Shown here piece by piece: positions 38,431 to 47,151 of a stretch of DNA of 64,000 nucleotides. The stretch comes from Rhizobium sp. Root482 (GTDB taxonomy: Bacteria; Pseudomonadota; Alphaproteobacteria; Rhizobiales; Rhizobiaceae). Positions within the stretch are counted from its first letter, which is position 1, and the number at the start of each line of letters is the position of its first letter. The DNA lies in contig NZ_LMFA01000001.1 in NCBI RefSeq assembly GCF_001426565.1, positions 519,287 to 583,286 of the forward strand, written 5' to 3'. The translations under genes and the position numbers were made by a program. The notes under the pieces are model-generated. The model had not been told where the DNA came from. It did not search any database and saw nothing but the letters and a program-made list of their open reading frames with translations.

Positions 38431-39871
38431 TATCCGCACCGCTGTCCCGACGTTGCGCGTTTGCGCGGCGCCGGTGGTGGCGCGCCTTGCGGAAGGCGCG
38501 ATAGCGCAGTTTCAGCAGCCGCCGGGCGCCGGCAAGCGCCGCCCTGTGCCTCGACAATTCGCGAAGTTCGCCTGCATAGGCAACGGAAAAGGCCTTGCGA
38601 TAGGTCGACAGATGTTCGGAAGCGATATTTTCCAGCCGGTGCATCATGCTGACCCAGAGCGGCGATACCAGCAGCGAAACGGCAGTGACCGCGATCGCCA
38701 CCTTGTAGGTATCGAACTGGAGCACGCCGGCGCCAAGGCCGGCGGCCGCCAGCACAAAGGAAAACTCGCCGATCTGCGCCATCGACAGGCCGGCGACCAG
38801 CGCCACATGCGGCGATGATCCGGTCTTTCGCAACAGGAAGATGTTGAGGACCGTCTTGGCGGCGATCACGATCAGGGCGGCGCTCAGAACCGTCCAGAAA
38901 TTCTCGCCGACGAAGGCAAGGTCGATCAGCAGGCCGATCGACAGGAAGAAAACCACCAGCAGCACGCTCTGGATCGGCTCGATGACGGGAATGATACGGC
39001 TGCGCAGGGTGGAATTGCCGATCACGATACCAGACAGGAAGGCGCCATAGGCCGGCGACATCCCGGCTATGCCCGAGATCGCGGCCGCGCCGAAACAAAC
39101 TGCAAGCCCGCCCAGCGCCAGAATCTCGACCTTGTCCTCGACGGTCTCGCTGAACGGGACGCGCAGCTTGCCATGGCGGCCGAACCACCAGAGCAGCGCC
39201 GCCAGCAGGCCGATGGCGATCAGCATCTTGACGACGATCGTGCCGATCTCGAGCGTCTCGCCGCCAAGGCTGGAGACCAGGATCAGCATGGGCACCACAG
39301 CGATATCCTGCGCGATCAGCACGCCGACGGCGATCCGGCCGGTGTCGCTGCGCAATTCTCCCATGTCCTCCAGCATCTTCATGGCGACGACGGTAGACGA
39401 CATGGCGATGACGAAACCGAGGATCAGCCCTTCCGCCAGGCTCGCCCCGGTGATCAGGCTGATCAGCCCGGCGGCGAAAAGGGCAGCGACGATCTGGCCG
39501 CCGGCAACCGGCACCGCCTGGCGCAGGCTCAGCACGAAAGCCTTGATCGACAATTCCATGCCGACGAAGAACAAAAGCACCACCACGCCCATTTCAGCAA
39601 GAAGCGTGACATTGCCGCTACTGGAGATCAAACCGAGCCCGGTTGGCCCGAGCGCAATACCGGCCAGGATGAAGCCGACCAGCGGCGGCTGGCGCAGCCG
39701 CAGGAACCCCAGCCCCAGAAAGGCCGCGACGGCAATCACGATCGCGATGGAGATCAGTCCCTGCCCGTCATGTGCGGCACCCGCAGCCGCATGCGTGGTG
39801 ACAGAATGGGTCGTCGTCAAAAATGTTGTCAGGGGCTCCAGCAGATCGTCCTTCGTTTCCATGGGAGACAT
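38417..39871 (-). CDS. Cation:proton antiporter, CPA2 family
   Basis: Inner-membrane exchanger of monovalent cations for protons. About 12 membrane segments; LRLRQPPLVGFILAGIALGP and VVVLLFFVGMELS are CPA2 motifs, and VLIAQDIAVVPMLILV carries the ion-binding Asp. The C-terminal 70 residues are strongly basic (RKARHHRRRANAQRR) and there is no RCK/TrkA-N domain, unlike KefB/KefC. 484 aa. Ion specificity is not clear. ATG 39862 is an alternative start. It is divergent from the EamA gene and overlaps the MltB-type gene end. Confidence 0.9.
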   Translation of the reverse strand: MSPMETKDDLLEPLTTFLTTTHSVTTHAAAGAAHDGQGLISIAIVIAVAAFLGLGFLRLRQPPLVGFILAGIALGPTGLGLISSSGNVTLLAEMGVVVLLFFVGMELSIKAFVLSLRQAVPVAGGQIVAALFAAGLISLITGASLAEGLILGFVIAMSSTVVAMKMLEDMGELRSDTGRIAVGVLIAQDIAVVPMLILVSSLGGETLEIGTIVVKMLIAIGLLAALLWWFGRHGKLRVPFSETVEDKVEILALGGLAVCFGAAAISGIAGMSPAYGAFLSGIVIGNSTLRSRIIPVIEPIQSVLLVVFFLSIGLLIDLAFVGENFWTVLSAALIVIAAKTVLNIFLLRKTGSSPHVALVAGLSMAQIGEFSFVLAAAGLGAGVLQFDTYKVAIAVTAVSLLVSPLWVSMMHRLENIASEHLSTYRKAFSVAYAGELRELSRHRAALAGARRLLKLRYRAFRKARHHRRRANAQRRDSGADIKGR

Positions 39872-39949
39872 CGAGAATCGGGTGGCGAAACCATTCCGCG
39901 AACTCTAATCTCCGCCATGATCCGAATGGGCGGGGCAAGGTCAAGTCGC

Positions 39950-40900
39950 ATGCATGCAAAAATTGACGGCGTACAGAACCGGATGACCCTTGCCACCTGG
40001 GGGCTTCTGGTCTTGTTGGGGCTCATCTGGGGTGGCTCATTCTTCTTCGCCCGTATTGCCATCCAGCATGTGCCGGCCTTCACGCTCGTCCTTCTGCGGG
40101 TGGCGCTGGCGGCTCTTGCGCTGCATGTCTATATTCGCGGCCGCTACGACATCTACCGCGAATTGCGGGCCCGCTGGCGCCAATTCCTGCTGCTGGGGCT
40201 GGTCAACAACGCGATCCCCCATACCCTCATCTTTCTCGGTCAGACGGAGATCGGCGCCGGCCTTGCCGCTATCCTCAATGCCACGACGCCGGTCTGGACT
40301 GTGCTGATCGCCAATGCGATGACCCAGGACGAGAAACTGAGCATCGCCAAGATTGCCGGCTGCCTGCTCGGGCTTGCCGGAACGGCGGTGCTGGTCGGCC
40401 CCAGCGCCCTGCCCGGCCTCACAAGCACGGATGGCGGCATCCCTCTCTGGGCGCTCCTGTTTCCGGTTGTTGCAGCCGTCAGCTACGGTTTTGCCGGAAC
40501 CTACAGCAAGCGCTTCCGCGGGCTTGCGCCACCGGTGACGGCCGCGGGGCAGTTGACCGCCTCGGCGCTGATCATGCTGCCGCTGTCGCTGGTCGTCGAT
40601 ACGCCATGGCAATTGCCGGTTCCGCCGCTGACGACGATCCTTTCTGTGCTGGCGCTGGCGCTGGTCTCGACGGCCTATGCCTATATTCTGTTCTTCCGCA
40701 TCCTTGGCCGGGCCGGAGCGACCAATACCTCGCTCGTCACCCTTTTGGTGCCGCCAAGCGCCATCCTGCTCGGCTTCCTGTTCTTAGGGGAAACGCTCCA
40801 GCCGACCGACATGGCCGGCATGCTGCTGATCACGATCGGGCTGGTCGTGCTCGACGGGCGCATCCTGCAGCGGCGAGCTGGAAATCGCGGAATCAGTTGA
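39950..40900 (+). CDS. EamA-family (DMT) transporter
   Basis: Ten membrane segments in two EamA repeats; the first begins LGLIWGGSFFFARIAIQHVP and the second has ALLFPVVAAVSYGFAGTYSKR. LGQTEIGAGLAAILNATTPVW and LVTLLVPPSAILLGFLFLGE are typical. 316 aa from the ATG at 39950 (MHAKIDG), chosen for an AAGG-containing site about 10 nt upstream; ATG 39983 just before the first helix, or 39917, are alternatives. The substrate is unknown. It is divergent from the antiporter. Confidence 0.85.
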   Translation: MHAKIDGVQNRMTLATWGLLVLLGLIWGGSFFFARIAIQHVPAFTLVLLRVALAALALHVYIRGRYDIYRELRARWRQFLLLGLVNNAIPHTLIFLGQTEIGAGLAAILNATTPVWTVLIANAMTQDEKLSIAKIAGCLLGLAGTAVLVGPSALPGLTSTDGGIPLWALLFPVVAAVSYGFAGTYSKRFRGLAPPVTAAGQLTASALIMLPLSLVVDTPWQLPVPPLTTILSVLALALVSTAYAYILFFRILGRAGATNTSLVTLLVPPSAILLGFLFLGETLQPTDMAGMLLITIGLVVLDGRILQRRAGNRGIS

Positions 40901-41132
40901 TGCCGGAATGTGCCTTATCGGCCACTCACGGCAGGTTTCACTGCGTTACATTAACCGATTTGAAGACATTGTGAAAAAATTGTGGCGCGCCAGAAAGAGT
41001 TTTTTCATCATGGAGTTAGGCCTGTGCATAACCATTTTTCCACCCCTAGATGCTGCATCGCAGCATAACTTTTCCTTTCGCGCGTGACATTTTCACCCTA
41101 TCTTTTAATCGTCCACGCAAGGAGGGCCGGTT
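40901..41132. other. Intergenic region before the 25-aa ORF
   Basis: About 230 bp, AT-richer than its surroundings. It holds a hairpin, ATGCTGC-ATC-GCAGCAT (41050-41066), followed on the plus strand by AACTTTTCC. This may end the EamA transcript. A weak promoter for the small ORF is GTGACA with TAATCG 16 bp later (about 41084-41111). Nothing else is recognised. Confidence 0.4.
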
Positions 41133-41210
41133 ATGGGAATTACACATTCGTTGAATGTCCTCTTGATAAGTGCAGCGTTCGTATTCGTAGCGACCATGCT
41201 TTTCATCTGA
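41133..41210 (+). CDS. Putative 25-residue single-pass membrane protein
   Basis: Short ORF with a perfect ribosome binding site (AAGGAGG, 8 nt before ATG). The predicted peptide starts MGITHSLNVLL and is almost wholly hydrophobic from residue 7 to the end (ISAAFVFVATMLFI), so it would form one membrane helix. It is followed by a strong bidirectional terminator at 41330-41366. Evidence for translation is the ribosome site, the non-random hydrophobic composition and its isolation; no function can be assigned. Confidence 0.6.
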   Translation: MGITHSLNVLLISAAFVFVATMLFI

Positions 41211-41329
41211 CGAGTACAAGACGAGCAGTTCAGTCGGTCACACAGGGACTTTTAATACACACATAAATTGCAGCAGCGACGGATAGAGGCTCTTTCAGGA
41301 GCGTAGTTCGCGGAAGTCTGCCGAAAATC

Positions 41330-41366
41330 AAAAAACCCTTGAAGCCGGCGGCTTCAAGGGTTTTTT
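41330..41366. terminator. Bidirectional terminator between the small ORF and metF
   Basis: Perfect 17-bp inverted repeat with a 3-nt loop; the outer six pairs are A-T, so each strand ends in six T after a GC-rich stem. It serves metF on the minus strand, 18 nt after its stop, and the small ORF on the plus strand. Confidence 0.93.
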
Positions 41367-41383
41367 CATTGAACGAACACCAA

Positions 41384-42307
41384 TCAGGCGGCGGCCCCGG
41401 CCGATCGTTGCGCCGAGGCAGGTGCCCGGCGCTCGAAGCCGACGAGATCCAGGACGCCGGCGACAAGCGGCGAGCGGTTCATCGTATAGATATGAAAGTC
41501 GCGCAGGCCCCGGCGCGCCAGATCCACGATCTGTTCAGCAGCGATATGGGTCGCCTCCTTGAGACGCTCCTGTGGGCTCTCGTCCAGATGGGCGAGCCGC
41601 GCGATGATGGCATCGGGGACGCTCGCGCCGCACAGACCGGCAAATTTTCGCACCTGGGCCAGATTGTTGATCGGCAGGATGCCCGGCACGACAGGAATGG
41701 CAATGCCGGCGCGCCGCACGCGTTCGAGATAGCGCTCGAAATCGTCATTGTCGAAAAAGAACTGGGTCAATGCCCGCGTCGCGCCGCTGTCGACCTTTCG
41801 CTTCAGCATATCGATATCGGCATCGACATCGCGGCTTTCGGGATGTTTTTCCGGATAGGCGGAAACCGAAATCTCGAAATCGCCTCTTGCGCGGATCGCT
41901 GCCACCAGGGCGGCGGAACTTTCATAACCGCCCGGAAACGGCTCGTAGCAGGCGCCGATGCCGCCTTGCGGATCACCGCGCAGCGCCACGAAATGGCGCA
42001 CGCCGCTGTCGATGAATTCGGTGACGATCGCATCGACCTCCACCTTGGTGGCGCCGACGCAGGTCAGATGCGCCGCCGTATTGGCGACGCCCATCTCATG
42101 GATCATCCGGCGCACGGCCGTCAGGGAGCGCGCCTTGGTGGAGCCGCCGGCGCCATAGGTCATCGTCACGAAATGCGGATCGAAAGCGCAGAGGTCTGCA
42201 GCGGTCTGGAAAAGTTGCGCCTCCATCTCGTCGGTCTTGGGCGGAAAATATTCGAAGGACAGCCGCAGATTGCCGCGCTCGGCCGGATAGAGAGTGTGGA
42301 TCGCCAT
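41384..42307 (-). CDS. metF: Methylenetetrahydrofolate reductase MetF
   Basis: Flavoenzyme reducing 5,10-methylene-THF to 5-methyl-THF for methionine synthesis. The start of the barrel is LSFEYFPPKTDEME with the catalytic Glu. FVTMTYGAGGSTK, HLTCVGATK, FVALRGDPQGG and TQFFFDNDDFERY are MetF landmarks. 307 aa. The ATG at 42307 has GGGAGG about 8 nt upstream. It lies 1 bp after the stop of the ArsR-methyltransferase gene, so the two form one operon under the palindromic operator at 43354-43375. Confidence 0.97.
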   Translation of the reverse strand: MAIHTLYPAERGNLRLSFEYFPPKTDEMEAQLFQTAADLCAFDPHFVTMTYGAGGSTKARSLTAVRRMIHEMGVANTAAHLTCVGATKVEVDAIVTEFIDSGVRHFVALRGDPQGGIGACYEPFPGGYESSAALVAAIRARGDFEISVSAYPEKHPESRDVDADIDMLKRKVDSGATRALTQFFFDNDDFERYLERVRRAGIAIPVVPGILPINNLAQVRKFAGLCGASVPDAIIARLAHLDESPQERLKEATHIAAEQIVDLARRGLRDFHIYTMNRSPLVAGVLDLVGFERRAPASAQRSAGAAA

Positions 42308-42308
42308 G

Positions 42309-43337
42309 TCATGCCCTCCCGGCACGGGCCAGCGCACGCGCGCCGGCGGATGCATCTGAGACTGCGGCCTGCCGGAGGTCGCGGGCAAGCCAGATGGTGA
42401 CCGTCAATTGCCGGTCCATGTCCGTTTCCGGCTTGAGATCGACGACCTGCTCGACGCTCAGGCCCGCCTTTTCCAGCCAGTCCGCCATCGTTTCGCGCGA
42501 AAAGCCGAGGCGCATATGAGCGTGCTCGTCGCGCAGATATTCCAGGGTGTGCGGGGCAAGATCGATGATCGCCAGGCGACCGCCCGGGGAAAGCATGCGG
42601 GCCGCCTCTGCAATTGCCGCATCCGGCTGCTGCAGGAAGTGCAGGACCTGATGGATGGTGACGAGGTCGAACTGGCGCCCGTCGAGCGGCAGATTGAAAA
42701 TATCGCCGTGACGGATCGAGGCCTTTGTGATGCCGGCGCGATCAAGATTGGCGCGGGCCACCGCCAGCATGTCGCGGCTGGCATCGACGCCGACCCCACG
42801 CTCGTAGATGCCCTCGAACAACTGCAGGATACGGCCGGTGCCCGTGCCGAGATCGAGAAGGCCATCGACGGCCTCCGAGCCGACAACGGCCTTGAGTGCC
42901 GCCTCGACATCCTCCTCACGGACATGCAGCCGGCGCAGTTCATCCCATTCGGACGCGTTGCGGCTGAAATAGGCCTGCGCCTTTTCCGAGCGCGCATGCT
43001 TGAGCGTCGAAAGCCTTTCGGCATCCCGCTTCAACACGGCATCACCGCCATCGGCAACCAAAAGGAGGTCGCGCACCAGCGCGACGCCCGATCCTTCCCC
43101 CTTAAGGCGGAAATAGGCCCAGGCACCTTCCTGATAGCGATCGATCAGGGCGACTTCGGCCAGGAGCTTCAGATGGCGGGAAATCCGTGGCTGCGATTGG
43201 CCGAGAATTTCGGTAAGATCGGTGACGGTAAGATCCCCGGCGGCAAGAAGAGCCAGGAGCCGCAGGCGCGTCGGCTCGCCGGCGGCCTTCAGAATATCGA
43301 CCAGTTCGTCCAGTCCCAGACCCGGTTCCGCAGCCAT
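42309..43337 (-). CDS. ArsR-family regulator fused to a SAM-dependent methyltransferase domain
   Basis: Residues about 10-95 form a winged helix of ArsR type (EPTRLRLLALLAAGDLTVTD and GQSQPRISRHLKLLAEVALI). Residues about 120-320 are a class I methyltransferase with the SAM motif LLDLGTGTGRILQLF and MLSPGGRLAIIDLAPH. The architecture and its position directly before metF fit regulators of the SAM cycle (SahR-like) that sense S-adenosylhomocysteine or SAM; the methyltransferase part may be a sensor rather than an enzyme. No metal-binding Cys motif of arsenic regulators is seen. 342 aa. Confidence 0.88.
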   Translation of the reverse strand: MAAEPGLGLDELVDILKAAGEPTRLRLLALLAAGDLTVTDLTEILGQSQPRISRHLKLLAEVALIDRYQEGAWAYFRLKGEGSGVALVRDLLLVADGGDAVLKRDAERLSTLKHARSEKAQAYFSRNASEWDELRRLHVREEDVEAALKAVVGSEAVDGLLDLGTGTGRILQLFEGIYERGVGVDASRDMLAVARANLDRAGITKASIRHGDIFNLPLDGRQFDLVTIHQVLHFLQQPDAAIAEAARMLSPGGRLAIIDLAPHTLEYLRDEHAHMRLGFSRETMADWLEKAGLSVEQVVDLKPETDMDRQLTVTIWLARDLRQAAVSDASAGARALARAGRA

Positions 43338-43353
43338 TCACACACCTCATCAA

Positions 43354-43375
43354 CACATAAAGATATGTTTATGTG
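43354..43375 (-). promoter_or_regulatory. Palindromic operator of the ArsR-metF operon
   Basis: Arms CACATAAA and TTTATGTG flank a 6-bp centre GATATG; 20 of 22 positions are symmetrical. It lies 17-38 bp upstream of the ArsR-type start codon, where it would overlap the promoter or start site. The form is typical of a dimeric winged-helix operator. Confidence 0.75.
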
Positions 43376-43424
43376 ATTTTCCTGTCGCCTGCAAGATGAA
43401 ATATGTCGGAGACCGCTCCTCCAA

Positions 43425-43452
43425 AACGAAAAGGCGGCCACCAGGACCGCCT
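43425..43452 (-). terminator. Terminator after ettA
   Basis: On the minus strand a stem AGGCGG / CCGCCT, with further pairing possible in the loop, is followed by TTTCGTTTT. It lies about 50 nt after the ettA stop. Confidence 0.75.
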
Positions 43453-43504
43453 CTCCAACAGATATGCCGAATGACGCCATCCTTGATGGGCGGGCCCGAC
43501 AAAT

Positions 43505-45154
43505 TCAGCGCGTCAGCCGCTTGTAGCTGACCCGGCTCGGATTGACCGATTCTGGACCGAGGCGGCGGATCTTGTCCTTTTCGTAATCCTCGAAATTGCC
43601 TTCGAACCATTCGACATGGCTGTCGCCTTCGAAGGCGAGGATATGGGTGGCCAGCCGGTCGAGGAACATGCGGTCATGGCTGATGATGACGGCGCACCCG
43701 GCAAAATTCTCGAGCGCGATCTCGAGCGCCGCCAGCGTCTCGGTGTCGAGGTCGTTGGTGGGTTCGTCGAGCAGAAGCACATTGCCGCCGTTCTTCAGCA
43801 TCTTGGCGAGATGGACGCGGTTGCGCTGGCCGCCCGAGAGATTGGCGACCTTCTGCTGCTGGTCGCCGCCCTTGAAGTTGAAGGCCCCGCAATAGGCGCG
43901 CGAGTTCATGTCGAACTTGCCCAGCTTGATGACTTCGGCACCGCCGGAGATTTCCTCCCAGACGGTCTTGTCGCCGTCGAGCGCATCGCGGCTCTGGTCG
44001 ACATAGCCGAGCTTGACCGAATCGCCAACGCGGAAGGAGCCGCTGTCCGGCTTTTCCTGGCCGGTGATCATCCGGAACAAGGTCGTCTTGCCGGCGCCGT
44101 TCGGACCGATGACGCCGACGATGCCGCCGGGCGGCAGCTTCAGCGTCAGGTCCTCGATCAGGACGCGGTCGCCATAGCCCTTGGTGATGTTCTCGGCCTC
44201 GATGACCACCTGGCCAAGCCGCTCGCCGACCGGGATGATGATCTGCGCGTCGCCCGGGCGCATCTTGTCGGCGGCTTCGACCAACTCGTCATAAGCCTTG
44301 ATGCGGGCCTTCGATTTCGACTGGCGTGCCTTCGGGCTGGAAGCGATCCACTCCTGCTCGCGGCTGATTGCCTTCTGGCGCGAGGCATCCTCGCGATTTT
44401 CCTGCTGCATGCGCTTGGCCTTGGCCAGCAGATAGGCCGAGTAATTGCCCTCATAGGGAATGCTGCGGCCGCGATCGAGCTCGAGAATCCAGCCGGTGAC
44501 ATTGTCGAGGAAGTAGCGGTCGTGGGTGATCATCATCACGGCGCCCGGATATTGACGCAGATGATTTTCAAGCCAGCCGATGGTTTCGGCGTCCAGATGG
44601 TTGGTCGGCTCGTCGAGCAGCAGAAGGTCGGGCTTCGACAGGAGCAGCTTGCACAGCGCCAGCCGGCGGCGCTCGCCGCCCGACAGGCTGGTGACATCGG
44701 CGTCGCCCGGCGGGCAGCGAAGCGCGTCCATCGCCATTTCCACCTGGCTTTCGAGATCCCAGAGGTTCTGCCCGTCGATGATGTCCTGAAGCCGTGAGCC
44801 CTCTTCCGCCGTTTCGTCGGAATAGTTCATCATCAGCTCGTTGTAGCGCTCGAGGATGGCGGTCTTGTCGGCCACGCCCTCCATGACGTTTTCCATCGCC
44901 GTCTTCGTCGGGTCGAGCTGCGGCTCCTGCGCGAGATAACCGACGGTCGCGCCTTCCGCCACCCACGCCTCGCCGGTATATTCCGTGTCGAGGCCGGCCA
45001 TGATGCGCAGCACCGTCGATTTGCCGGCGCCGTTGGGGCCGAGGATACCGATTTTGGCGTCCGGGTAGAAGGACAGATTGACATTCTCCAGCACCTTCTT
45101 GGCGCCGTAGGACTTGTTCAGCCCGGACATATGATAGATGAATTGACGTGCCAT
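43505..45154 (-). CDS. ettA: Energy-dependent translational throttle protein EttA (ABC-F)
   Basis: Soluble ABC-F ATPase that binds the ribosomal E site and gates entry into elongation according to ATP level. Two ABC domains are seen: Walker A GPNGAGKST and GPNGAGKTT, signatures LSGGERRRLAL and LSGGQRNRVHLA, and Walker B regions LLLLDEPTNHLD and VLLLDEPTNDLD. The EttA arm insertion with DESQ-like composition is in domain 1 and a basic linker (SSPKARQSKSKARIKAYDEL) is between the domains. 549 aa is normal. It is transcribed alone. Confidence 0.96.
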   Translation of the reverse strand: MARQFIYHMSGLNKSYGAKKVLENVNLSFYPDAKIGILGPNGAGKSTVLRIMAGLDTEYTGEAWVAEGATVGYLAQEPQLDPTKTAMENVMEGVADKTAILERYNELMMNYSDETAEEGSRLQDIIDGQNLWDLESQVEMAMDALRCPPGDADVTSLSGGERRRLALCKLLLSKPDLLLLDEPTNHLDAETIGWLENHLRQYPGAVMMITHDRYFLDNVTGWILELDRGRSIPYEGNYSAYLLAKAKRMQQENREDASRQKAISREQEWIASSPKARQSKSKARIKAYDELVEAADKMRPGDAQIIIPVGERLGQVVIEAENITKGYGDRVLIEDLTLKLPPGGIVGVIGPNGAGKTTLFRMITGQEKPDSGSFRVGDSVKLGYVDQSRDALDGDKTVWEEISGGAEVIKLGKFDMNSRAYCGAFNFKGGDQQQKVANLSGGQRNRVHLAKMLKNGGNVLLLDEPTNDLDTETLAALEIALENFAGCAVIISHDRMFLDRLATHILAFEGDSHVEWFEGNFEDYEKDKIRRLGPESVNPSRVSYKRLTR

Positions 45155-45246
45155 AGAGAGACTGCTCCGAGGGAATGGAATTTTGCCCGCTATGTAGGCG
45201 AATTATCCCCTGGGAGCAATGAAGAAACCGGCTCCAGCCACGCCAT

Positions 45247-46014
45247 TCACTGAATGCCGGCCATATCGACGATCCCCTTGCCGCATTTGAAATCGGTGCT
45301 GCCGGCGGCAAGGATCAGGCCGGAAAGGCCGGTGCCGGCGGAAAGATCGCCGGCAAGTCCGATCGTCAGGCCGGTGATGACGCTACGCGCACCTGCCTTC
45401 CGGCAGCGCATCCGCACCCGCTCGCCGGCTCCCTTGCCGAAGCTTGCATCGAAGGCTTGCTTGATCTCGGTCTCCGTTACCTGATTGCCAATGCGCCCGG
45501 CAAACAGCGCCTGCACCGCGGACCGGTTGAGTTCGTCAAGGAGCGAGAGCTGCCGGGTGAAATAATCCTGTGCCGTACCGCCCTGGCAAGTGCCGCTGCG
45601 CAACCATTGATGCCGGTCGAGACCGGATTGCGTTCCGGGCATGGCGATCAGCAGCCTTGCGGCAATATCCTCGTCCACAGCCGGCTTCGGCAGGTCCAGC
45701 CAGTTGCCCTTGCGGTCGAGGGCTCGCATATCGGCGGCCACGCCGCAGTAGCTCTTCTTCATCGGCCACAGGCCATGCAGGGAAAAATGCGTCGCATCAT
45801 ACCGCTGCGCCTTTTGTCCGGAACATTCCTTGCGATCCGGCCGCGTTTCGCAGAATCCGGGCTGCCAGCTGACGGCCAGGATATGTTCGGTCCTTCCTTT
45901 CAGCGAGGCCGCCGTCTCCTGTGCGAGGCATGGACCGGCAGCCATTATAAGCATCATGACTAGGCCGAGCCGACGCCAAAGCAAGACCGGTCGTATTTTG
46001 AATTTCCCCCTCAT
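45247..46014 (-). CDS. Ribonuclease T2-family protein with altered active site
   Basis: Secreted RNase family. A signal peptide (about 1-31, LGLVMMLIMAAGPCLAQ) precedes the fold. The first active-site segment is intact (FSLHGLWP, His80). The second reads HQWLRSGTC (135-143), where the family has HEWxKHGTC: the catalytic Glu is Gln136, Lys is Arg139 and the second catalytic His is Ser140. Either activity is weak or lost, or this is a divergent subgroup. 255 aa. The ATG at 46014 has GGAGGA about 8 nt upstream. It stands alone between ettA and the hydrolase. Confidence 0.85.
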   Translation of the reverse strand: MRGKFKIRPVLLWRRLGLVMMLIMAAGPCLAQETAASLKGRTEHILAVSWQPGFCETRPDRKECSGQKAQRYDATHFSLHGLWPMKKSYCGVAADMRALDRKGNWLDLPKPAVDEDIAARLLIAMPGTQSGLDRHQWLRSGTCQGGTAQDYFTRQLSLLDELNRSAVQALFAGRIGNQVTETEIKQAFDASFGKGAGERVRMRCRKAGARSVITGLTIGLAGDLSAGTGLSGLILAAGSTDFKCGKGIVDMAGIQ

Positions 46015-46203
46015 TGCCCTTCCTCCACAAGAACAAAACAAGATCATTAAAGGGTGAAAACGGGAATATTGCAACTCTCAATTTGCATCCGACGGATATT
46101 TTCTGACCTGATGCGAAACAAGCACAAAGCCGCGATTGCCTTTGCCTGACAAATCAAGTTGATAAATGGATAGGCGCGGAAACCTCGCTTGTGGAGGATT
46201 GGG

Positions 46204-47151
46204 GTGTTTGCCAAGGTCGAGACGTTTGATAGCCCGAGCGGCGCCCGCCTTGCCTGGCGCTTTCAGCCCGCGGCGGCGTCCGAACAGGGCGTGCTGATGA
46301 TCAGCCACGGATTGTCGGAGCACGCCGCCCGCTACGAGCGCTTTGCCGGCTTCATGGCCGAGCGCGGCTTCCACGTCTATGCGCATGACCATAGGGGCCA
46401 TGGCGCCACCCGTGCAGCCGATGCGCCGCTTGGCCGCTATGCCGCTGAGGGCGGCGTCAAAAAAGTGCTTTCCGATGTTCGTGCGATGCGGGACCTGGCC
46501 GCCGGCCGGCATCTGGGGCTGCCGCTCATCCTGTTCGGCCATTCCATGGGCGGCCTGATCGCGCTCAATGCGGCGGAAGAGGATCCTCTTCTCTATGACG
46601 GTCTTGCGGTGTGGAATTCGAATTTCAACCCGGGCTCAGCCGGACGCGCCGCGCAGGTCATCCTCGCTATCGAGAAGATGCTGAAAGGCTCCGACGTTCC
46701 GAGCGGCCTGCTGCCGAGACTGACATTCGGAGCCTGGGGCAAGTCGGTGGCCAATCCGAAGACGGACTTCGACTGGCTGTCGCATGATGCGGCCGAAGTC
46801 GAAAAATATGTCGACGACCCGCTCTGCGGCTTCGATGCCAGCGTCTCGCTGTGGATCGACCTGTTCGACCTTACATTTTCCGGCGCAAGAGCGGAGCGGC
46901 TGCGCAGGCTTCCTCGCGCGCTTCCAATCCATCTTGTCGGCGGCGGCGAAGACCCGGCCACCAACGGCGGACGGGAAATCCGCTGGCTGGCAAAGCGCCT
47001 CCAGGCTCTCGGCTTTTCCCGCGTCAGCACGCGGGTCTATCCCACCATGCGCCACGAAACGCTCAACGAGATCGATCGTGACGGCGCCATGGAAGAGTTT
47101 GCGAACTGGTGCCTGACGGTCGCTCGAGAGCGGCGGCAGGTGCCGGCATGA
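46204..47151 (+). CDS. Alpha/beta hydrolase, monoacylglycerol lipase-like
   Basis: Cytoplasmic serine hydrolase (Hydrolase_4). The oxyanion region is VLMISHGLSEHAARYERFA, followed by HVYAHDHRGHGAT. The nucleophile elbow is LFGHSMGG (Ser). The acid and His are in the C-terminal part (HLVGGGEDPAT, PTMRHETLNE). 315 aa. I start at GTG 46204 with GGAGG about 6 nt upstream; TTG 46189 would place the ribosome site inside the gene. Its stop overlaps the transporter start, so it heads a three-gene operon. Confidence 0.88.
   Translation: MFAKVETFDSPSGARLAWRFQPAAASEQGVLMISHGLSEHAARYERFAGFMAERGFHVYAHDHRGHGATRAADAPLGRYAAEGGVKKVLSDVRAMRDLAAGRHLGLPLILFGHSMGGLIALNAAEEDPLLYDGLAVWNSNFNPGSAGRAAQVILAIEKMLKGSDVPSGLLPRLTFGAWGKSVANPKTDFDWLSHDAAEVEKYVDDPLCGFDASVSLWIDLFDLTFSGARAERLRRLPRALPIHLVGGGEDPATNGGREIRWLAKRLQALGFSRVSTRVYPTMRHETLNEIDRDGAMEEFANWCLTVARERRQVPA

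Noticed and set aside
41084-41266. 60-codon ORF overlapping the 25-residue ORF
   Set aside because: Different frame, no ribosome site; the AAGGAGG site belongs to the ATG at 41133.
45247-46014. Calling the T2 RNase a pseudogene
   Set aside because: The frame is intact, has a signal peptide and a strong ribosome site; only active-site residues are changed.
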